DNA of 64,000 bases from Sanguinoderma infundibulare. Lineage: Eukaryota; Basidiomycota; Agaricomycetes; Polyporales; Polyporaceae. The first letter of the stretch is position 1. Every line of letters begins with the position of its first letter. The position numbers and the translations under genes are program-made. The notes under the pieces are model-generated. The model saw only the letters and a list, made by a program, of their open reading frames with translations. It searched no databases and was not told where the DNA came from. The stretch covers positions 2,542,001-2,606,000 of the forward strand of contig JAVLRN010000010.1 in assembly GCA_032821775.1 (NCBI GenBank), read 5' to 3'. This document shows positions 34,039 to 47,165 of the stretch, piece after piece.

Positions 34039-37000
34039 GTCGACTCCGAGAGTAACTTGGTTTGCTACTCGGACCCTGACGGACGCACAGAGTTTATATA
34101 GCCAAGTTCGACTGAAAGCGCTCAGCTTTCCACAAACAAAGACGCAGACATCCAATCGTACCTTGACGCAAGCAAAGCCACTTCATTGGCCACTGCGGTT
34201 GCGCAGAAAGTTGTTCTTGATTACCCGAGGTCTTGTAGGAATGTGGTATGCCTTCGACGGATAAGGAAGTAGAAGATCGCTTCAAGCCGCCAAGATTCTT
34301 CGGGCGCATGAACATAAGAGCATAAATGAAGGTGAGCGGGAGATCAAGGCTTCTGGCGTGGAATGGTAGCGCTCGAGCGGGATGTACCATATCCACGCCA
34401 CCGATTCAATGCTAGACACCAAACTTATCTTCAATCCGTCACGGCCTTTCCGACCAAGAGAAATCGATATAGTGTGTCCGTAAGCCTGAAAATGGCGATG
34501 GTCACTAAGACGGTGAAGAGCAAAGTAGCCTTGAGGGAGACATGCGAAACTTGTCCACTAAGGGACAAACAACCTGGGTAGAGCCGCTCAGTACTCAGTG
34601 CCGGCAATGGGCACGGGGAATAGTTTCCCCGCCGCGATCCAGCCCGCTTTGCTGGAGGTTCTGTGGCACTGTCGGGCGGCCCACCCGCCGGCGGGCGTCA
34701 CGCCAGCGTGTATTGCACTGGTAGAGTGGGAGTTCGTGAACTGTGGCGAGCAGGGACGGAGCCAACACTGTACGTACGCGATTGATCTCTGACAGACTCG
34801 TCCTTGATTCAACGAGGGAGTCCCGGGCGCAATCGGTCGTCATTGATACTTCCCTGAGGTCGGGCATATCCCGTCGGGAAGCGGGTTGGTGGCCTATGCG
34901 TACGCGTTACTAACGTGAGATGGTCCGTCGGCACCTTCTGTCCTCGACGCGGGTAGTGTACAACGCCGCCTTGTGGGCTAAATGCGGTGGCGGTATGGCG
35001 GTGAGGATAGAAGAAATATTCATGTCTACAGACCACTGAGATCAGTTTCATGACATCGCAAGTACGCGATAGCAGACGCAGACTGAGTGCTGGCCTGTAT
35101 GTTTCGAGGTACCGTGCCCCCACCACGGGGGGAGCTATCGAGGCCAAGCCCGTGGCGCAGCCAGGTCATGGAGGCCGCTCTGCTCGCGGGTTCTTGCTAG
35201 ATTGCCGGGGCGGTGAGGCATAGCTGTGGTATGGCGTCGGCGTCGTGATTACGCGACCAGCGCGTGTACAAAGACCTGTCGGTACACTGACGATAAGAGA
35301 TATGTCGTAACGGGGCGGAGCGGTGGTGCTGCCAAGGGAGTGCTTCGGAGGACATTCTGGTCAACATCACGGCATATGGGCTCATGCGGGGTGCGAGGTC
35401 ATGGTTGCTGGAAGGGATGCCGCTAGCATTGCTCCGAATGCTAATAGAAACTTGAATGCCCAAAGGTGGGCACGGACTAGAGCGAAACTCGCCTGATGTC
35501 AGCATCGCAGAAAGACGATCTAGTGATCATGTACCCTCCAGTCAAAAAGGATGTGTCCGGTGCTCCTTGTAGCCGAGCTACGAAACGGGGATCACGGATC
35601 GATACCTCTCGGATACGAAGAGGTAGGTGCAGCTACATACTCGCTAGAAATCAGAGTCATATCAGCGGTGAAGACATGCTTCTCTGACACGTAGCCCTCA
35701 AGAAACACTCACCGCGTACTACTACAGTGCGCTGTGGCAAGTCCGATTTACACGAAAGTCTGTCAGCGGAAAAGGCACTAGCTTGCTTATGTTCCATTGC
35801 CATCGAACGAATCAAGAGACGATTCTACAATCCGTGAGCATTTGATGGAGTCTATTGGATGATGCAGTAAGTGGAGGTAAGTCAAGGAGGATGGACGCCG
35901 TCTCCTGGCAAAAAGCACGTACTGCCAGTTTCCAATCTTGGAGATTGTTCCGATTTGTCAGCATCTGAGTAGGAGACGCCCGTGAAACTCGTTTCCACCT
36001 CCACGCCGCCGCCGCCTCCTCGTCCTCGTCCTCTCAGTCTAGCCTTCTACCTCCTTTCAGTACTAGCTCGACGTAATCAGGGACAGGAAGACTCGAAAAA
36101 CTGCCGCACAGTGGGGGGGGACATCTTGGACTTCCTCTGGTCTCCGCTCGCAGCGGCAGGAGGGGTATGCATTGCTATGCTACACGATAGAATGATACAA
36201 GCGAATTACAATGAAGGTGCGTATTCTATCCTTATGTTGTCCAATATCCTAGGAGCCATTAGTCCAGACGAAGTCCACACGTTTCTATCCAGAATCATGG
36301 TCCCCGCACGCCCTCCGCTTTCCTCCGCATCCACTCAACGGCCTCCGTATGACGGAGGAAGATTTTTTGTCATCTGCTCCGGACTCCCGATGTCGAATAT
36401 CGCTCCAGGCGGCGGTCCGCCCGCGAGACGTATCCCTCCGTCTGATGCTACTCGCGGGCTGCGCCCCTGCCGCGACAGGGACGTGCTGCGTATGCGGGAG
36501 CTTGAGGTGACAGGGCTGCCGCCGGAGGGCAAGGCTTGTGCCTGTGGTCGAGGGCGCAGCGCGCGAGTCAGAAAGGGTGTGATCGAGAGCGCGGGTGTGA
36601 TAGCTGAGGTCAGCGGGCTCTTCCTCTTCTCTTTCTTCGCGAGGGGAGGGAGAGGCCTCAGTCGCCATTGCTCAGACGAGCTGGCGGACTCCGGCTCGTG
36701 ATGGGAATGCAACGTGCCAGACACGCTGAGGACGGTGCCCTGTGTGGCCATGAGCGAGAGCGAGTCGCTTCGCTGCGTCACGAATGAAATCGGGGACATC
36801 GGGGTATACGCGATGATCGAGTCGGTGAGCCTCCCCATTCCTGCCCTGTTGGAGGAGCGCGATTTTGTGGGCAGTGGCAAGGAGAAGTGCGGATTTGGGG
36901 ATGGACCTAGTTCTGGGTCATGAAAGAGCATGAGGACCTCGCTCGCGTCACTATCACAGTTGATCAGGCGTACCTGCAGGATGCGCGCCCGTGGCGCGTT

Positions 37001-37660
37001 GCTCGACGCGTTTTCGCCGGACGTTGTAGGCGATGAAGGCCAGGCCGAGTACCGTTATCACGCCGCCGGCCACTATCCCAGCAATGGCTCCCGGGCTCAG
37101 CGTGCGTGTCGGGTGCAACGACGGTGGAGATGCGCTCGAGCGCGGTGAATTGGGAGCCGAGTTCGTAGCAGATTGCGTGGTCGTTGTCGTGGCCTGAGTG
37201 AGACTCGTAGTGGGTGACGACGATGGTCCTGACGTCGTCGTCCTCCCGCTGGTTGACTGTGTCCGTGTCGTCTGTGATGCTGACCCGATCGATGAAGTGC
37301 CCGCTGCCGAACGTGAATCCGACGGTAGTAATGGCTGGGATATCGATTGGTTTTTCGCAACGGAGCTTGTGGCTGTCTGAGGATGCTCGGTAATCACGAC
37401 GGTAGTCTGCGCCGTCGTCGTACTGTGTATCGTCACCGTCACTATCGGTCTCGCTTGCAGGTCGAGAGAGACAGTCTGTCCACCCAGCTCCGGTGCGGGC
37501 CTGGCATCTGCGCCTGTGGCGAGGAAGGAAAGGAGGGTTGCTACGAGCGCGATGGTATGAAGGAAGGTGGGGGCGTAGTTTGTCGAGCTGCCAGCCTGCG
37601 CATGTTGCCTGGTCCGGGGAGTTCCTGTCAGCCCTGTAGATTCATCCTTTAGGTCAAATA
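33322..37660. repeat. Segmental duplication, right copy (partner 1-3450, same orientation)
   Basis: Carries the MFS 5' exons, the spacer and gene D, all in better condition than the left copy. About 0.7 kb at 34386-35085 has no match in the left copy. Confidence 0.85.
34039..36334. other. Spacer, including a 0.7-kb segment absent from the duplicate
   Basis: No coding exon recognised. The extra segment at about 34386-35085 encodes nothing that I recognise and no inverted ends were found. Confidence 0.45.
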
Positions 37661-37743
37661 AAACTATTGTATGTCAGTACCGACAGTACAGTACCTCGGG
37701 GAGCAACCTCGGCACTACCAATGCGCGCGGTCAGCCAGCTCAT
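36335..37743 (-). CDS. Ser/Thr-rich single-pass membrane protein D, PPxY tail
   Basis: Exons 37743-37695, 37633-36974 and 36840-36335, 404 residues (435 if the Met at 37836 is used). The secretion segment is TFLHTIALVATLLSFLATG. The outer part is short and lacks the Kre9-like domain; it is a Ser/Thr stalk rich in TTT and QS. The membrane helix is GAIAGIVAGGVITVLGLAF with basic VRRKRVEQR. A phase-1 intron follows HPAG, using the acceptor GGGCAG. The tail has a KKEKRK cluster, many Ser/Arg and ends NLPPSYGGR, a PPxY. The gene has a dead copy at 2325-3400. The start exon is inferred from splice phase only. Confidence 0.8.
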
Positions 37744-37836
37744 CCCCGTAACCGGGAAGACAGAAAGAGAAAGGAGCGTGGATACTGTTGAGGAGGAGAC
37801 GGGAGCGCGAGCTATCGCGCCACACTCCGTTGTCAA

Positions 37837-38883
37837 TATGAGTGTGCGTCCGCGCCATTAGATTCCTCCCTCTGTAGGGCTCGCTGGCGTCGGGTACTTC
37901 GCGAAGGCCGCCTGATGAGCTCGGTTGCGGTCCCAGTCACCCAAGCAACATCCCAGGGTTCCAGCTTTGCCTTGGGAACACGAGGAACGGGGCGGTGGAA
38001 TGCGAGTTGAAGAACGGAAGATCATCGGCGTATGGAAACCGAGGTGATCGTCAGGCGGTGTACATGCAATCCGCGTTCGAATCGCGAGCGCTGAAAGCAT
38101 CTGTCGACTTCGGGCCCTTCCCATCGACAAATGAGAAGGTCGCGTCGGTATGCCACCCAACGGATAGTATAACATTCTCGATGGATATGTGGTGTCCGTT
38201 CTAGCCTTGGGGCCTTCAACCGTTTCTAGTTGGCTGCTTCGATTTATCCGCTTCCCGACGAACTACCGCAATCATTCACCTGATAAGCTTTTGTGTCCCT
38301 GGTGGCGTCTGGTGTGTGGCTAGGAATTCGAGGTGGCTTGATGCTCTGGATGGAGTTCGTTGCTCTGTCGTGGGGATACATTCGTACGCGAGATGCTGAT
38401 ATGCTATCTACCTGTAGTCCGGGGCCGGGGAGTCCGCGTTTACATGCTGTCTACGTACAGTCCGATTGTCCAAGAATAAAATGCAGTAGTTATGGAGGTG
38501 AATCGTGCTTGGAGCTCGTCCAAAGAGGTCCGAGGTGTCAATGTCTATCTTGAGCCCGAGTCCCGATGAGTCCTTTTCTCGAGGGTCCTGTGTGCAACCA
38601 CGTGTGTCCATCTCGCTGAAGCCCACCACTTCCCTCATGGGTCATAGTCCAGTACATTGTAAGAAATCCAATGATAGCAAGTGAGGGTTTCAACAGTCGC
38701 AGCGCTGCGCGAAGAGCGAAGGATGTGTCGGGCCGTGTAGGAGGACGAGGTGAGGGTCGTTCCGAGACCTGGCAGCGAAGCCGTCCATGCTGCAAATAGA
38801 GCGCAGCGTGGCGTTTGTACCGTCGTGAACCACAGTCGACGGTTAAGAATATGTGGGGATGGGTCGGACCGGAGGTAGCAGGT
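37837..38883. other. Spacer
   Basis: Between genes D and E. No exon or RNA recognised. Confidence 0.45.
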
Positions 38884-39898
38884 TCAAACTGCAAACCGTC
38901 CAGGAGTCCATACCACGGATTTATCCGAGACTGCAAAGTCGGACGATTGCGTCGTCGAACTGTCTCCGGATTTCCGGAAGGAGTACCACGTCTCTGGCTC
39001 AGCGGGAATGTCTGTGTCCCAAGCGAACATTACAACACTCAGTACAAAGCGTTCGATGGTGTTGGTAGTACGGTACAGAAGCTCACCTTGGTTAACAAGC
39101 AATCTGGATTTCCATGCAAAGATAATCCCATCCATCCGTTTGCACCCTCTCCGTTTGAACAAAACCAGAAAAGCCACCGGTAGCACAGCAACGACAAGGA
39201 CGCCGAGAGTGACTCCCACTATCTCTCCCTCAGTAAGGCTGAGAGTGGGACCGGCATCACTTGAAGTTCCTCCAGCTCCCTCGGAGTGCTGCGAGCCCGC
39301 TGGCCCGATTGTCGACGCCACGGACTCAGTAGTGCCGACTACTATTGCGGGAGGTGTAGGAGACGACTCTGACGCTTACAAATATCCGAATTCGTAGTTA
39401 ACACAAAGTTCAAAGCGAGCGAGGCAGAGACTTGGTATTACCTTGAGTAGTGATAGAGCCGGAGGGATCGCCGTTGCCGCTCGGCACCAATCTTGCCTGC
39501 ACGACGAATGGATTAGAAGACTTCGGGGTGCTCGTTGCATCTGTGATCAGGATGAAGAGCTCCGTATTTGCTGCGATGTCCACCGGGTTCCAAGTGTACG
39601 AATGGTCAGATATGTCTGAAAACCTTCGGATGGGGTACTTGGGTTGGGCGGGATGCAGGGAGAGGAGCTTCAGGTCGAAAGGAGGCACGCCTCCGGACCA
39701 CTTGAAGGTGAAGTTTGCGCCCTGCTGTGGAGGTGGGCTCGGAGTGGCGATTGCCAAGTGACCACCGGACTCGGACTTATCGGCACGTTGACAGATAGCA
39801 CCGGAAGGAAAGCTGAGAGATATTAAGACAAGGCACAGCAACCACCTTGAGGTGAGGTCATTCTGAGGATGAAAGTGTGGGACGATAATCGTGTTCAA
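38884..39898 (-). CDS. Ser/Thr-rich single-pass membrane protein E, short tail
   Basis: Exons 39898-39442, 39374-39087 and 39011-38884, 290 residues, phases consistent. Secretion segment WLLCLVLISLSFPSGAICQ. The Kre9/Knh1-like domain carries GANFTFKWSGGVPPFDLKLL and SYTWNPVDIAANTELFI. The stalk is short (about 45 residues). The helix is EIVGVTLGVLVVAVLPVAFL, followed by KRRGCKRMDG. The last intron is phase 1 after LVNQ as in the rest of the family. The tail has only about 42 residues (DIPAEPETWYSF, ending VVWTPGRFAV) and no PPxY. Smallest intact member of the array. Confidence 0.8.
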
Positions 39899-40437
39899 TG
39901 TTAAGACTGCATGGAGTAGCGCACACTTATCAATACGACGGGTGGGGTCAGTATTACGGAAATGGTCTTACTTCGAAACAGTGTCCACGCCGGAGGCTTT
40001 GGAGTACTCTTCATGTTGGTCTAGCTTGTCCAAAGACCTTGCCGCCAAGCCTTCAGCGAAGAGTTGAAAACATACGGGCGTTGAAAAGGGTCAGCGAGAC
40101 TTCCCTGCCTGGAGCTTATAAGACGACCACGACTGCACAGTCCAAAGCCACGTTCGTACATCGATCCGGGAAAGCCGCGGGGCACTAACTTGGGGTCGAT
40201 ATGGCAATATCCTTGAGTTGATAGAAACAGCTGGACGACCAGTGTCGACGTTTTGACAGATACATCCAATATTGTTAGGAGCCCGTGCTTCAATCAACAC
40301 ATCCAGACAGCTACTGACTGATATCCGTCGTGAACGCCCCTCCCCATCATCCACATCCATGTCATCATGACCTCACCGCCGGTCGCTAGGCTTGAGCGGT
40401 AAAGTCGGAAAGGGTGACCTCATCCATATCTCCGACA
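39899..40437. other. Spacer
   Basis: Between genes E and F. Nothing recognised. Confidence 0.45.
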
Positions 40438-41796
40438 CTACCCCGTAGTCGCGACAGTCCTCCTGGTCCCGGACAGAGAATACGAACGCTGTACCAGCGG
40501 CGAAGGCGTCTTCTCGCGCGCGAACATCTCCGGGTTCCAAGCGGCGATAGACTTCTCCGAACCGAGATCGGATACATGGGAGCCGCTGCCGTCGTCGTCG
40601 TCGTCGGAGCGCAGGGATTCTTCGATGCCAAGGATCCGTCAGCTTCAAGGCTCCCGAACATGATATCAGCCACAAAGAAAGGCAGCGCACCTTGGTAGCT
40701 GGACGTATCCGGATGCGATCCGAGGCCCGACGGGAATGCGGAATCATGCGCAGCAGCCGCCCTGACCCTTCGTCTCCTCCTGCAGAGAAGGAATATTGCG
40801 AGGACGAAGAGGGCGAGGGCCGCTAGTGAGCCTACCACGGCACCAACGATCACTCCGGAGTTGGATGTGCGAGATAACCCGCCATGATCTGCGGAAGGCG
40901 TTGAAGTTGTCGGGGAATTGGGGTCGACGATAGCGGAAGATGACGAAGGCAGTGATGTGGAGGCCGTGGATGTTGATGCACTGTAGCTTTGGTCGGCGGG
41001 GTTTGTCGAGCGAACTTCGGACTTCGTAGGTGAGCTAGGTGCACTGGATGGGGATGAATCGGTGGACATTGTGGAACCAGGCGTTGGAGTTGACGAATCA
41101 GTGTTCGATTGACTTGGATTAGAGGAGGTGCTAATAGAATCGGTCGAGTTTACAGTCCCGGTGGCAGACGTTGCCGGCGACGTTCCTGAAGGTGAAGTAG
41201 GTGATGGGTCTGTTGTCGTAGTTGAGGAGGTAGAGGAGGTCTAAGAAATCGTGATGAGAACGGTGTTGTATCACAAGGCATCGGCGAAGCTGCGAGGTCT
41301 GGCAAGATGTCGCCCTCTTGTACGGTATCAAACGATGCGGAAAAACGTAACACACCTCAGTGAGGCAGTTCATATCGCCGGCAATAACTGCCACGGTCGT
41401 AATGGCATAGAAGGATGGCTCTGTCGGGTCCCGTCCTCCAATGACCTTTGAGGGGTCCCATCCTGCAGGCACCTTCGGGGGGTCCCATCCTACAATGACG
41501 AGTGAAGTCCCAGCGGCAACATTAACTCTCCACGTTCCCGCAGGATGCGATGTAGGATCAGATGCATTTCCAGAAAACACTTGAGGCGCGGGGCTCAGCG
41601 ACGCGTCGAGGATGGCGAAGCGGAAAGGCTGCGAGTTCCAAGCGACCTTGAGCTCGCGACATTCCTGGGGAGGATTCGGTTGTAAGTCGAGCTCTTCGGC
41701 CCGTGCGGAAATGTGCAAGTCCGATAAGACGAGTATTGCCACAAGGGCGCTCCATGCAGCGACCTTGGGCACAGGCTGCGTTCGCCGTGACTTCAT
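40438..41796 (-). CDS. Ser/Thr-rich single-pass membrane protein F, acidic tail
   Basis: Exons 41796-41356, 41240-40691 and 40619-40438, 390 residues. Signal region KVAAWSALVAILVLSDLHIS. The outer domain (PQECRELKVAWNSQPFRFAI, then WRVNVAAGTSLVIVGWDP) is a variant of the Kre9-like fold, with a doubled GWDPxKV unit. Ser/Thr stalk, helix GVIVGAVVGSLAALALFVL, then CRRRRRVRAAA. The outer part is near-identical to gene H, and similarity stops exactly at the phase-1 donor after SSYQ. The tail used here begins ESLRSDDDDDGSGSHVSD and ends GTRRTVATTG. It has no PPxY. TATATA lies about 200 nt upstream in both F and H. Confidence 0.85.
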
Positions 41797-41994
41797 CGAG
41801 GTATCGCGTGGACGCCAGAGCCAGAACTGTTGACTGCGTGAGATAAATAACGTATAAATGCAGCATACACATGCAGGAGAACGCGTTGACTCACAACGCT
41901 GCAGCCGTCGAGAACAGTCTCAAGTACCAGTCCGAGGGGTCAAGCTGAGTGAAAATGAAAGGAGGTGGGAGACGGCTGAGGCAGAGACAAAGAA

Positions 41995-42000
41995 TATATA
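41995..42000 (-). promoter_or_regulatory. TATA-like element of gene F
   Basis: TATATA on the minus strand about 200 nt upstream of the start; the same element and flanks precede gene H at 49281-49286. Confidence 0.5.
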
Positions 42001-42429
42001 ATGAGGAGAGCCCGAGAGAGACCAGTTAAGCACACTCCTATGTGGAGTGCTCAGGAAGATTTATGGCGTCCGCCCGAGGCGACACCTGTCATCCCGACGA
42101 TATAACAAGAAATGCGCGTGCACGAAAGATCGTTCCTTTCCCTTTATCGTACGTCGAGCGTTCGATTCCAGATCCTAATACATGGATATCAGAACAGCCA
42201 TCGTTCGAGACTCGGGGTTGAGGGTCGACGTACCTCCACGAACTGAAACAGCGACTCCCACTTAGAACTTCGGTTCCTTGATGTGGCGGCATGCAGTGCG
42301 ATCTGACAGTTGAACAACTCGTGGTGGGTGTAGAGTGGGCAAGGTTTTCGTCCCAGGCAGTGCAGATGCGAACATTCGCGCGTTGACCTCACGAAGATGA
42401 TGACCGCGAGATGCGAAGCAAAGTTTGCG

Positions 42430-42745
42430 TCACGAGCCTAAGAGTAAACGTCGCAATATGAAGAATGGGCCAGAGATAGGGCATACGTACAGGAAGAGGA
42501 GGACATTGTCTCCTGCACCGGTCCTCCATCATGATGGGCTCACCAATCTTCCACCCGGGCTCTGGCACGGAGAAGAGGCAGAGAAAAAGGCAACAAGCAC
42601 ACGCGCGTGAAACGGGTTCGTCGACATCGTCGTGAGCCTCGCTCATGCACCGGGGCCGCGGGGAAAGCGACATCGCGACCAATCGAGTAGTCGGTGTTCG
42701 TGGCCGCGAGCAGTTCCGTCTTCTTGATGCTTTCCGGGCGAGATC
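42430..42745 (-). pseudogene. Relic G: tail-exon fragment of a gene I-type membrane protein
   Basis: One frame reads SIKKTELLAATNTDYSIGRD, matching the tail of gene I (SIKNTELLALAETDYSVAM). It then degenerates (TRFTRVLVAFF against TNPFRARL). No helix or outer part remains upstream. Confidence 0.65.
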
Positions 42746-44942
42746 GCCCGGGATGCTCAAGCTTCAGAGCGTGTCAGGGACTCGAGGTTCGCTGCTTCCT
42801 CCGACAGGGCCTGCGATGTCATCAGTTGTGATCGTGAGCGGGCTGGGCGGGCGGAGAAGGATATTCGCATATAGAAGTAGAATGGAAACGACCAAACGCC
42901 CATGGACATTCAGAGTCGCTGGCTGTACACTGTATGGAAACTGAACAGAGTCGGAGGTTATTCGAGCAACCTTCAGAGGAAGTGTTGCGACGCACCATGC
43001 GCATGACTGAGCCTCGACTCTGAGTCCTGACGAGCACCACCCTGATATTCGACAGCTAACTTCATACTGTCTGCGGCAATTTGTGGTCCGCCTCGATATG
43101 GATTGAAAGTTGGATAGATTGGGCGGATGAGCTGAAAGAGGTCGCCATGGTATAAGAGAGCACTGTCTTAGACGCGCAAGCTTCAATGGGCGCCAAAGCG
43201 GGCGAGGCTCGGTTTGGCGGGCGCTCAGTTCTGCCTTGTTTCTGCCACCAGTTCGCCGCCATCGTGCTTTCAAGTATCTCCTCCACTGTGTCTCCGGCTT
43301 CAGCAGCCTACAATGCTCAAACCGCAAGGCAAGATGCACGGACATTGCGGAGGCAAGGTATCCACGCCCTTGCTGCTCATACATTCAATCCTAACCGCGT
43401 TGAGGCCCTGACAGATTATGCCAACCTCCGGGCCCGTCGGAGGTCACTGAGAAGCAAAGGAGCAATCGTAAGTTTAAATTGCTATGAAGAAGGTAAGAAG
43501 CCAGGGCTGGCCGCAGGTCCATTGTCACCGTGCAGCTTCTCCGCGCTGCAGTGGTGTGAACGGATCTGCAGCCTGCGCCCCGCCTTCCTTTCTGCGGGCT
43601 TCATATCCGCACGGTCCTGGGATTTATCTCATACATCGGCGAGCGATATCGATGATTTCCGCCTTGGTGGCACTTCCGAATAACTGCCAGATTTTCCGGA
43701 GGCGGACATGGGACCTCGTTGACCACTGCAGTTCGTACCTTCGGCGAGCACGCCACAGGGTCGTGTTGCAGACTGCGGCGTCTCCCCCCAGCTCGTCGGC
43801 TAAGGACGGCTATGGGTCCTCGACCGACCTTGTCGCACAGGCCTATATTCTCCGCTCCCCGATGTGATTGACTCCTTGGATGAATTCAGAGCGCAAATAG
43901 ACTATTCGTGCTCTATATTGCCTGCAATTTCGGGCAGTGTGAATTGTTTTGGGCAATGGGGGCGCTATGCGCTCTTCCGCGAAACCCGGAAAGGGCTGTG
44001 TGCTGACAACCACGGTCGTCTCAATTTTTGGGGGGATTTTTCCTTGTCAACTTTTGCCGACAGTCGACTTGTGGCACTTTCATACCGTTACAGGACTATT
44101 GGAGTTCATACTCCGGTCATCGTGAAACGAAACATTAGGGATTCTGTCGATGAAACTTCCAATTTTGAGGACGTCTTGAGGTCACCCTGCTTCCGCGATC
44201 GACTGTCCCTGATCAATCCATGCGCATGACATGGTTACAAACGTCTACTATTATCGTGGCCCGGATATCAATATCAACCATGCGCTCGGGGCGGCCAGTG
44301 GTGTTGTCACCCCCAACGGGCGTTGAGCGACCCGTTTTATCATCGGGGCCCGTGGGGAACAGCCGAGGAGGTGGCAGGAAGTCGCATCGGCAGCCATCAA
44401 TAACGGCCAGGCCTCGCTGCGAATTTGATGTGGTAGCCCGAGAGGGGTAGGCGTAACGGCGCATTCTCCGTGGTGCATCGGAGGTTGACATCAGCTTTAG
44501 GTTCCGCTGGCACTTGGGCGCAGAGCTCGGCGGGTTGTGCCGCTTCTTGTTCGCGTGCGGACCGCGACTTTGGTTCACGCTTTGTGCCACCGGTAGGTGC
44601 GCCACCCCCAAGCTCGTGTCAGTGCCGGGCTCCGTTCCATTTGCTACCACCGCACTGATCGCTCAGCGTATGCATCCGCTCGGGGTCGCAAGGCGTGAGG
44701 TGGCCTCGTTCTTTCTGCCAGCAACCTGTGCGCACACGAGGAGAACGCTGTTGTACGTCGCGAAGCGTCTCGTAGCCATCTAAAAGGCTGAGATAGCCTG
44801 GGGAATGCGCTTAAAGCCGACTGCTCGGAAGTCGAAATTCCACTGGTATGTTCGTTTTTATTCTCGGCAGTTATGGTCGGTTACAACTGTTCCCTATCCG
44901 TCTAACCCCACTTCCTCTTTCACTCTCACCCCACTAGTGCCC
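42746..44942. other. Gene-poor region with a diverged copy of the L/M upstream sequence
   Basis: About 42790-43180 resembles 59030-59400 and 62240-62450 (shared GCGACGCACCATGCGCA and GGTCCGCCTC segments). The remaining 1.7 kb contains open frames on both strands, but no family is recognised. Confidence 0.4.
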
Positions 44943-46743
44943 ATGCTCGCCGCTATTCGTCGCTGTGTCAATTGTCCTGATGTCCTCAAGAATATCTGCG
45001 AGCAAGCATTCGAAGGTGGATACGACCCGGACTGTCGAACGACGGTAGCAGCGATGAACGCGACTTGTCGTGCGTTCCATCGCCTCGCCTCCAAGGTCCT
45101 CTGGAGTCGGCTGTTCAGCCTGCGGCCCCTGGTGAAGTGCATGCCACCCGACGTATGGATGGAAGAAGCTCAAGACGCCACCGACGGTCGTAGCGCCATT
45201 GTAAGACGCTCATTCTTCAGCGTACCGAACAGCAACTGACGCTCGCCTACGGGAGACATTAACACGGCCTCCAGACACTTCCGATTGGGGACGGTTCATG
45301 GCAAACGCACCGCTAGTAACATCTTTCAAGAGGTTCGGGCTCGCGTCAGACCTTGATGACGACACGTACCGCACCCTTTGTCTCTACCGACCGGGACCCG
45401 CACCTCTACTACCCAACCTCCAGGAGCTCGTTTGGGAGGAGGCTGATGCGGACGTCTTTGAGTATGGCTATCAATTCCTTGGACCGAAGTTGACCACGCT
45501 CCACGTCGGACACCCACCCAGCGACTCCCTCCTCCTTCCGATCCTTCGGTCCCTGCATGCGAAGTGCCCACAGATCCGCCACCTGTCGGTCCAATGCCGC
45601 TCGAGCGTCGGTCCAACGGATCCGGTCGTCTCGAGAGCAGTACAGCAGCTGCTTCATCTGGAGACGATCGACCTGTCTCTGCCGCTGTTCGATGACGCGC
45701 TCATGCACCTGGCCACCCTCCCGAGCCTGACCGTGGCAAAGATCTTCCTACCGCGGAACACGGAGGTCCATGAGCGTCTCGCGACCGTGAAGGCACCCGT
45801 GTTTCCGTGTCTCACCGTCCTCCACGTGAGCGTGATACGCTTGGAACCGTCTCTAACCTGCCTCATCGACATGGTGTCGTCCGCCCAACTCTCCGAAGTC
45901 CGGTTGAGTGCGGCCCACGACCCTTCCAGCGTCTCCCTCACCAGTTTCCTAACGGCGCTCAGCGGGTGTCCAAGCCGCGACGTGCTCTCCGCCGTCAACC
46001 TCTCTTTCCCTCTCCCGTCCAGCATTCCCCTCATGCGGTCGCTGAACGCCGTCCCCCCGTTCGATCATCCCGAATGCACGCTCGACATCTCCACAATTGA
46101 ACCGATCTTCTCGTGCCCGGAACTCACGGACCTTGACATCACATCATTTTTCCTCCGTCCCGATGACGACTTCATTCAAGCGCTAGCCGCCGCCTGCCCC
46201 AGGCTCCAATCCCTGCGCCTCGCGCCCCCGTACTACGCCGGCCGGCTCTCGGAGGTGACCCTGGACGGTCTCCTCCCCCTCTTCCGCCTCTGCCCCGACC
46301 TCGAAAGCCTCGTCCTCCCGATAAACGCCTCCTCGGCCCCGCCGCCGCCCGACCTCCTCTCCGCAGCAGTCGGGTGCATGGACTCGCAGCTCCTGACGCT
46401 CGACGTCTGCGACTCCCCAATCCGGTTCGCAGACGAGGTCGCGGCGTTCCTGTCCGCGCATTGCACGCACCCCGCGTTCGAGATCGTCGCCGCGCAGGCG
46501 CACGAGGGCGACAGCGACCCGGAGCACGTCCGGCTGCGGGAGGTGCACGGCGCGGTGTGGGACCAGGTCGGTCGTCTCGTGCGCTTGTTCGCCAAGGTGC
46601 GCGGTCAGGAGCGGGAGCGTTGGATGGGATTCAGGAGCGGCGGCGAGCGCAACAGCGGTTGTATTTCTGCTTCGCACCCCTCTTTCCCTTGTTCTCGGAT
46701 TTCTGCGGAGAGGGATGCCAGTGATGGCGACCATGGACGCTAG
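44943..46743 (+). CDS. F-box/LRR protein 3
   Basis: Exon 1 from 44943 (MLAAIRRCVNCPDVLKNICE, MNATCRAFHRLASKVLWSRL) is an F-box-like bundle. The second exon, in frame through RPPDTSDWGRFMANAPLVTS, carries LRR-like repeats (LPNLQELVWEE, LTTLHVG, CPRLQSLRLAPPYY, CPDLESLVLP) to a stop at 46743. It is of a different subtype from proteins 1 and 2. The exon junction is unsettled: either 45186/45221 (34-nt intron) or 45189/45275 keeps phase, while the best-looking donor at 45201 does not. About 500 residues. A presumed SCF adaptor. It is the only plus-strand gene within the membrane-protein array. Confidence 0.75.
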
Positions 46744-47005
46744 CCGGAACTGTAACCAACTCTTTTATGTGGACGGCGGGTTGGCGGAAGTCTGCGGTTC
46801 AGCTTTTGCAATCGCAAGTTGTGGCTGCAGCTACGCAGTGGACTTGCCCATCTCGCCGATGACATTTCACGAACTTTGTTATGTTGAGATGTTTATGTAC
46901 TGATGACGCTGGATGACGCTCTGTATACTTACTTTTTTCGCTCAAAGCCTGCGATCGGGTGAGGTTCGCTCTCAGGCTTTTGGAACATTCCCCTAACAGA
47001 CACGG

Positions 47006-47165
47006 ATGCACCCCACACTCATAGTACCCGAAATCGCATACGAAATCCTCGAGTGATGTTCATCATCTGATTGGACACTCGACAATGCCGCTCGAACCTG
47101 CAAGGCTTTCGCAAGCCTTGCTTCCAAAATCCTCTGATGACCATTTGGCAGGTTGTCTCGCATCT
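47006..47165 (+). pseudogene. F-box relic
   Basis: MHPTLIVPEIAYEILE followed by a stop, then LDNAARTCKAFASLASKIL followed by two stops: the start of an F-box protein, broken at three places. Further remnants up to 47500 are not certain. Confidence 0.6.

Larger units (their letters stand above)
40690..42745. repeat. Duplication of gene F region (partner about 48070-50225)
   Basis: Outer exons and upstream 0.6 kb of F match those of H, and the block continues into a relic of the gene I tail at 42430-42745. The tail exons of F and H do not match, so the edge of similarity lies at the splice donor. Confidence 0.8.

Noticed and set aside
34390..35085. Possible pheromone precursor or small gene in the extra segment
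   Set aside because: No C-terminal CaaX, no signal peptide, and no conserved frame.
42764..43384. 206-codon minus-strand frame
   Set aside because: Its first part is only a diverged copy of the L/M upstream repeat and the frame is not kept in the other copies.
46183..46734. Minus-strand open frames in the F-box/LRR 3 region
   Set aside because: Antisense shadows of the LRR exon; no family match or splice structure.
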